From Pseudomonas silvicola (GTDB lineage: Bacteria > Pseudomonadota > Gammaproteobacteria > Pseudomonadales > Pseudomonadaceae): a stretch of 64,000 nucleotides of DNA. The notes under the pieces were generated by a model, which worked only from the letters and a program-made list of their open reading frames with translations, had not been told where the DNA came from and ran no database searches. This document shows, piece by piece, positions 60,269 through 64,000 of the stretch. Where the stretch lies: positions 868,001 to 932,000 of the forward strand of contig NZ_CP093281.1 in NCBI RefSeq assembly GCF_026651855.1, given 5' to 3'. The position numbers were made by a program, and so were the translations under genes. Each line of letters starts with the position of its first letter. Position 1 is the first letter of the stretch.

Positions 60269-61284
60269 TTAGGAAATCGTGCCTTTAAATTCTGGCTCAT
60301 CACGATTCAAGGTAAATATCTGCCAGTCAACTTGTTTGGCATGCAGCGTAAATACCGCTGTCGCCAGGGTGTTCTCTTCATCCGGATCGTTCGGCGAAAG
60401 GCGATAAATGGGCAGCACCGCATCATGCTGGTCAGAGAGAATCACTTTTGCTGCATCGCCATCCAGCTGCGTTTGCGCCTCCAGCCACTCAATTAACCGC
60501 TGCTGGCGTGATCCGGAGCTGGCAGTGATCACCTGTTCCACGCCATCGTTGCGGATGAATCAGGTGATTGGCATGGGCGAACACTCCGGTCAGTGGCGTT
60601 ACGGAGCAACCCGAACCCGTGGCTTCCACACTAAACAGACGGCTATCGCCCATCTGTCCGAGCGTATGGTGGAACGATCCGGCGCGCGGTGATGTGGTCA
60701 GAATAGCGATAGCCTCATCCAGCGTGGCCGCATTCAACGCGGCGCGGGCCAGGATTTGACGCGGCACTCCTTCCGGACGATGCAGCGCACGAATATTATT
60801 CACCGTATTCACCACGCCCTTCTCGTTTACGGCAACGGTATGACCGCAAATCGACCCCGGATAAGCAAAGCTGGTAAACGCCATGCCGCTATCCGGACAG
60901 ATGCTGACGATGGCACAGTCATCGCGTAATTGCGGAAAACCATCTTCATTGTGCGCGATGGTTAACACGCCATCAGCACGCTGTCCCGCCACGGTGGTAC
61001 ATCCATCCGAGGTTGAACGTACTAAATCGCCACGGCAGTTCCAGGCAAAAACCTCCTCAATCGGCGCCTGTAATCCTGCGGCCAGCCCTTCCAGCTCCTG
61101 CCAGATCAGCGGATAGTGCGCCTGGACCAACGCGCGCATGGCCACCGTTTGGTCGGCGTCTTTCATGGCTGTCACTGTCTGCCAGAGTGCGGTGACGTCA
61201 GCTTCTGATGCCAGGCTTCGGCCCAAATTCACCCAATTGCTGACCAATTTCGAAGGCGGAACCATGGATTGCGATTTTTTTCAT
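60269..61284 (-). CDS. Peptidase C45/acyl-CoA:6-aminopenicillanate acyltransferase-like protein (frameshifted)
   Basis: Ntn-hydrolase of the penicillin acyltransferase type, about 338 codons. The start MKKIAIHGSAFEIGQQLGEF joins after an indel to RSLASEAD. WNCRGDLVRSTSDGCTTVAG contains the DGCT processing site whose cysteine becomes the N-terminal nucleophile. LTIAHNEDGFPQLRDDCAIV, FTSFAYPGSICGHTVAVNEK and GVVNTVNNIRALHRPEGVPR are diagnostic. The C-terminal part is DPDEENTLATAVFTLHAKQV. It is the last gene after a glnHPQ-type importer, so its likely substrate is an acylated amino acid or small peptide-like amide brought in by that importer. Confidence 0.85.
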
Positions 61285-61305
61285 ATTGTTATCGTTCACT
61301 TCTGT

Positions 61306-62024
<719 letters not shown>

Positions 62025-62029
<5 letters not shown>

Positions 62030-62682
62030 AAGATATAAATCGCTTTTCTCCAGTTGCTTCAGCAGGAAACTCAGGCACAACGTCACCAGCAGATAAATCA
62101 TCGCTACCGCTGTCCAGACTTCCAGTGCGCGGGCAGAAGGGCAATAATCTCTTGCCCTTGACGAGTTAATTCCGCTACGCCAATCACAATAAATAGCGAG
62201 GTGTCTTTGATACTAATAATCCACTGATTGCCTAACGCGGGGATCATACGACGTAGCGCCAGCGGCATAATAACGTGCAACACAGTACTGCGTTGTGATA
62301 ATCCCGTTGCCAGACTGGCTTCTTTAAAACCTTTATTAATGGAGAGAATCGCACCGCGCGTAATCTCCGCAATATACGCACCAGAGTTAATCACAATGGT
62401 CACAATCGCAGCCGTAACCGGATCGATACGGATCGGCATGACCATCGGCAGTGCAAAATAAATGAACATCACCTGCACCATAATCCGGCGTTCCGCGAAT
62501 TAACTCAACGAAAATCGAGTAAAGTGTTTTTGATATTCGACCGCCCAATGCACGACAGGTGCCCGCCAGCAAACCAATAATAAAACCACCACTAAGCCTG
62601 ATAAAGAGATAATCAGCGTTAACTGTAATCCCTGTAATAGCAGTGGCAGGGACTCCCAAATATATTTACTTTCGAAATTCAT
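62025..62682 (-). CDS. GlnP-like amino-acid ABC permease (frameshifted)
   Basis: Inner-membrane permease, about 219 codons. [20 protein letters not shown] with [16 protein letters not shown] begins the HisM/GlnP fold. FVELIRGTP carries the conserved loop, and [20 protein letters not shown] with [20 protein letters not shown] and [18 protein letters not shown] forms the EAA loop. Breaks lie near 62590, 62490 and 62120. The stop is taken in the frame ending AIYIL. It is 51 bp after the binding-protein gene. Confidence 0.88.
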
Positions 62683-62733
62683 CTTTCTACCCGTAAAAGC
62701 GAAACGAGGCCGGTTTGCACCGGCCTGGCGGGA

Positions 62734-63480
62734 TTATTTAGGCTGTTTGGCAAACCACTTCACGTAGATCTTGCTGTAAGTGCCATCTGCGCGCAGTGCC
62801 TGCAACGCAGCATTCACCTTAGGCGTTAAGCTGCTGTTCTTCTGCATCGCAAAGCCATACTGCTGTGGCAGAATGCTGTCGGTTTCACCGGTGGATTTCA
62901 CTTTGCCATCGCCTGCCGTTTTCACGTAATAGAGCACGTTCGGTGAGTCATGCACCACGGCGTCCAGATTACCGGCTTGCAGGTCAAGATAGGCGTTATC
63001 GATATTAGGGACTCGACGAGTTCGCTTTATATTCTTTTCATAAAGCTGGCAGCGGCGGTGCCTTGCTTGAGGCCCACTTTCTTACCCGATAAATCGCTAA
63101 ATTTCGTGATGGAATTATCGGAGCTTTTTACCGCCATCAATAAATCGGCGTCGTAATATCCTTCACTGAAATCGACGACCTGCTTACGTGCATCCGTAAT
63201 AGTAATGCCCGCCATCGCCACATCCAGATTACGCGATTGCAAGCCCGGAATTAACCCACCAAAATCCATTGGGCGTAATTCGTAGCTAACGTGCATTTTC
63301 TTCGCAATGGCATCCCATAAATCGATATCAAAGCCGACGTATTTATCACCTTGTTTAAATTCGAACGGAACAAATGCGGTGTCTACACCGACGGTTAATT
63401 TATCTTGCGCTGCTGCAAAAAAACTGGCTGAACAAGCAACCAATGCTAACGTAACTTTTAATTTAGAATAATGCAGACAT
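62734..63480 (-). CDS. GlnH-like amino-acid binding protein (frameshifted)
   Basis: Periplasmic solute-binding protein of about 248 codons, close to E. coli GlnH. The signal peptide HYSKLKVTLALVACSASFFA precedes KLTVGVDTAFVPFEFKQGDK and YVGFDIDLWDAIAKKM. DFGGLIPGLQSRNLDVAMAG and ITITDARKQVVDFSEGYYDA carry ligand-contact residues conserved with GlnH. After a break near 63030 it ends LRADGTYSKIYVKWFAKQPK. The first indel falls at codon 2, and GAGGG lies upstream of ATG 63480. Whether the ligand is glutamine itself or another amino acid conjugate is open, because the operon ends in a C45 enzyme. Confidence 0.88.
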
Positions 63481-63606
63481 AATAACCCTCAGCGTCAGTG
63501 AAATAGCGTGCGATGAATGTCACCCAGCGAAATATTTCGTCGGGAGTAAAGATAAATCCATTTGATATTCAGGCGCATCCGATCACGCCCTGATGAAAAC
63601 GACGGC

Positions 63607-64000
63607 TTATGCCGGGATAATATCATCCCGTGTTTCGGGTACCGGCGTCTGTGCGCCGTTCATGATCATCGAGAGGAAGCTGTAATAACCGTTAATGCCA
63701 ATCAGATCCACCACGCCCTTTTCGCCCCATAAATCGATGGCTTGTTGCCAGGTGGTGTCAGTGACTTTTTGCTGTTGATGCAGTTGCTGGCAAAAGTGGT
63801 AAATCACCCACTCATCCGGCTTTAAGTCATCGGGCAGGTGCTTCTCATTAATGGCCTGCACGGCAGCGCCGGATATGCCCTTTTCCCGGGCGATGGGCGC
63901 ATGAATCGCCCACTCCACCGGCTGCGACCAGTGACGCGCCGTCATGAGAATCGCCAGTTCCGATAAGCGCTGACCGAGCGCGCTGCGATAGCGCAGGTAC
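63607..64000 (-). CDS. Carboxymuconolactone decarboxylase/AhpD-like protein (5' end outside window)
   Basis: C-terminal part of a CMD-family protein. RSALGQRLSELAILMTARHW followed by SQPVEWAIHAPIAREKGISG is the CMD core; the usual catalytic cysteine pair is absent in the visible part (the position reads ARHWSQPVEW), so it resembles 4-carboxymuconolactone decarboxylase-like rather than AhpD peroxidases. The rest is WVIYHFCQQLHQQQKVTDTT and GEKGVVDLIGINGYYSFLSM. It is the only gene to cross the right edge. Its substrate is unknown. Confidence 0.82.
   Translation of the reverse strand, partial: YLRYRSALGQRLSELAILMTARHWSQPVEWAIHAPIAREKGISGAAVQAINEKHLPDDLKPDEWVIYHFCQQLHQQQKVTDTTWQQAIDLWGEKGVVDLIGINGYYSFLSMIMNGAQTPVPETRDDIIPA

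Overview
The window comes from a gamma-proteobacterium of the order Enterobacterales, most likely an Erwiniaceae member (Pantoea, Erwinia or Tatumella). The housekeeping anchors are accB-accC, nlpC, a GdhA-type glutamate dehydrogenase and a periplasmic chorismate mutase. These sit among large accessory catabolic blocks, including two periplasmic FAD/cytochrome c sugar dehydrogenases of the type that makes ketogluconates in this family. No rRNA, tRNA, CRISPR array, prophage or insertion sequence was found. Nearly every gene carries one or more single-base indels, including the essential accC. Repairing one base in a short homopolymer restores conserved motifs in several of them, so I read the breaks as sequence errors. 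Coordinates below span the whole repaired gene.

Layout. 0-3.6 kb: melibiose-type alpha-galactosidase, its symporter and an AraC regulator. 3.7-5 kb: small DUF1471 protein and a DapA-family lyase. 5-12.1 kb: two tandem three-subunit FAD dehydrogenase operons (small Tat subunit, GMC flavoprotein, triheme cytochrome c). 12.4-17.9 kb: sugar/inositol-type cluster (TIM-barrel isomerase, stand-alone PTS EIIA, Gfo/Idh/MocA dehydrogenase, MFS sugar porter, divergent AraC regulator). 18-21.7 kb: YncE-like lipoprotein and FhuE-like receptor, divergent around a Fur box. 21.7-25.3 kb: nlpC, DHA2 efflux pump, TetR, SRPBCC protein. 25.5-26.2 kb: HigBA toxin-antitoxin. 26.3-30.2 kb: gdhA, accC, accB, chorismate mutase. 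30.4-33.4 kb: periplasmic peroxiredoxin, DsbD, ECF sigma factor and NrsF anti-sigma operon. 33.5-38.6 kb: small regulators, SDR enzymes and hypotheticals. 38.8-45 kb: sulfur-scavenging operon (two SfnB, one LLM monooxygenase, MetQNI-type importer). 45.4-46.8 kb: unrecognised protein.

46.9-58 kb is the most striking block, a complete nitrile/amide utilisation island. It holds an amidase, an AraC regulator, an AmiR-type ANTAR antiterminator, a five-gene Urt-type amide/urea ABC importer, cobalt-type nitrile hydratase alpha and beta subunits, an activator with a histidine-rich tail, and an NhlF-type cobalt permease. The intergenic region between the importer and the hydratase contains a near-consensus sigma-54 promoter and a perfect NtrC palindrome, which points to induction by nitrogen limitation. 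The inferred flow is: cobalt enters by the permease and is placed in the hydratase by the activator; nitriles become amides; external amides or urea enter by the ABC system; the amidase releases ammonia.

58-64 kb: IroE-like siderophore esterase with a Fur-like site, a periplasmic beta-propeller lactonase, a glnHPQ-type amino-acid ABC operon ending in a peptidase C45 acyltransferase-like gene, and a carboxymuconolactone-decarboxylase family gene running off the right edge.
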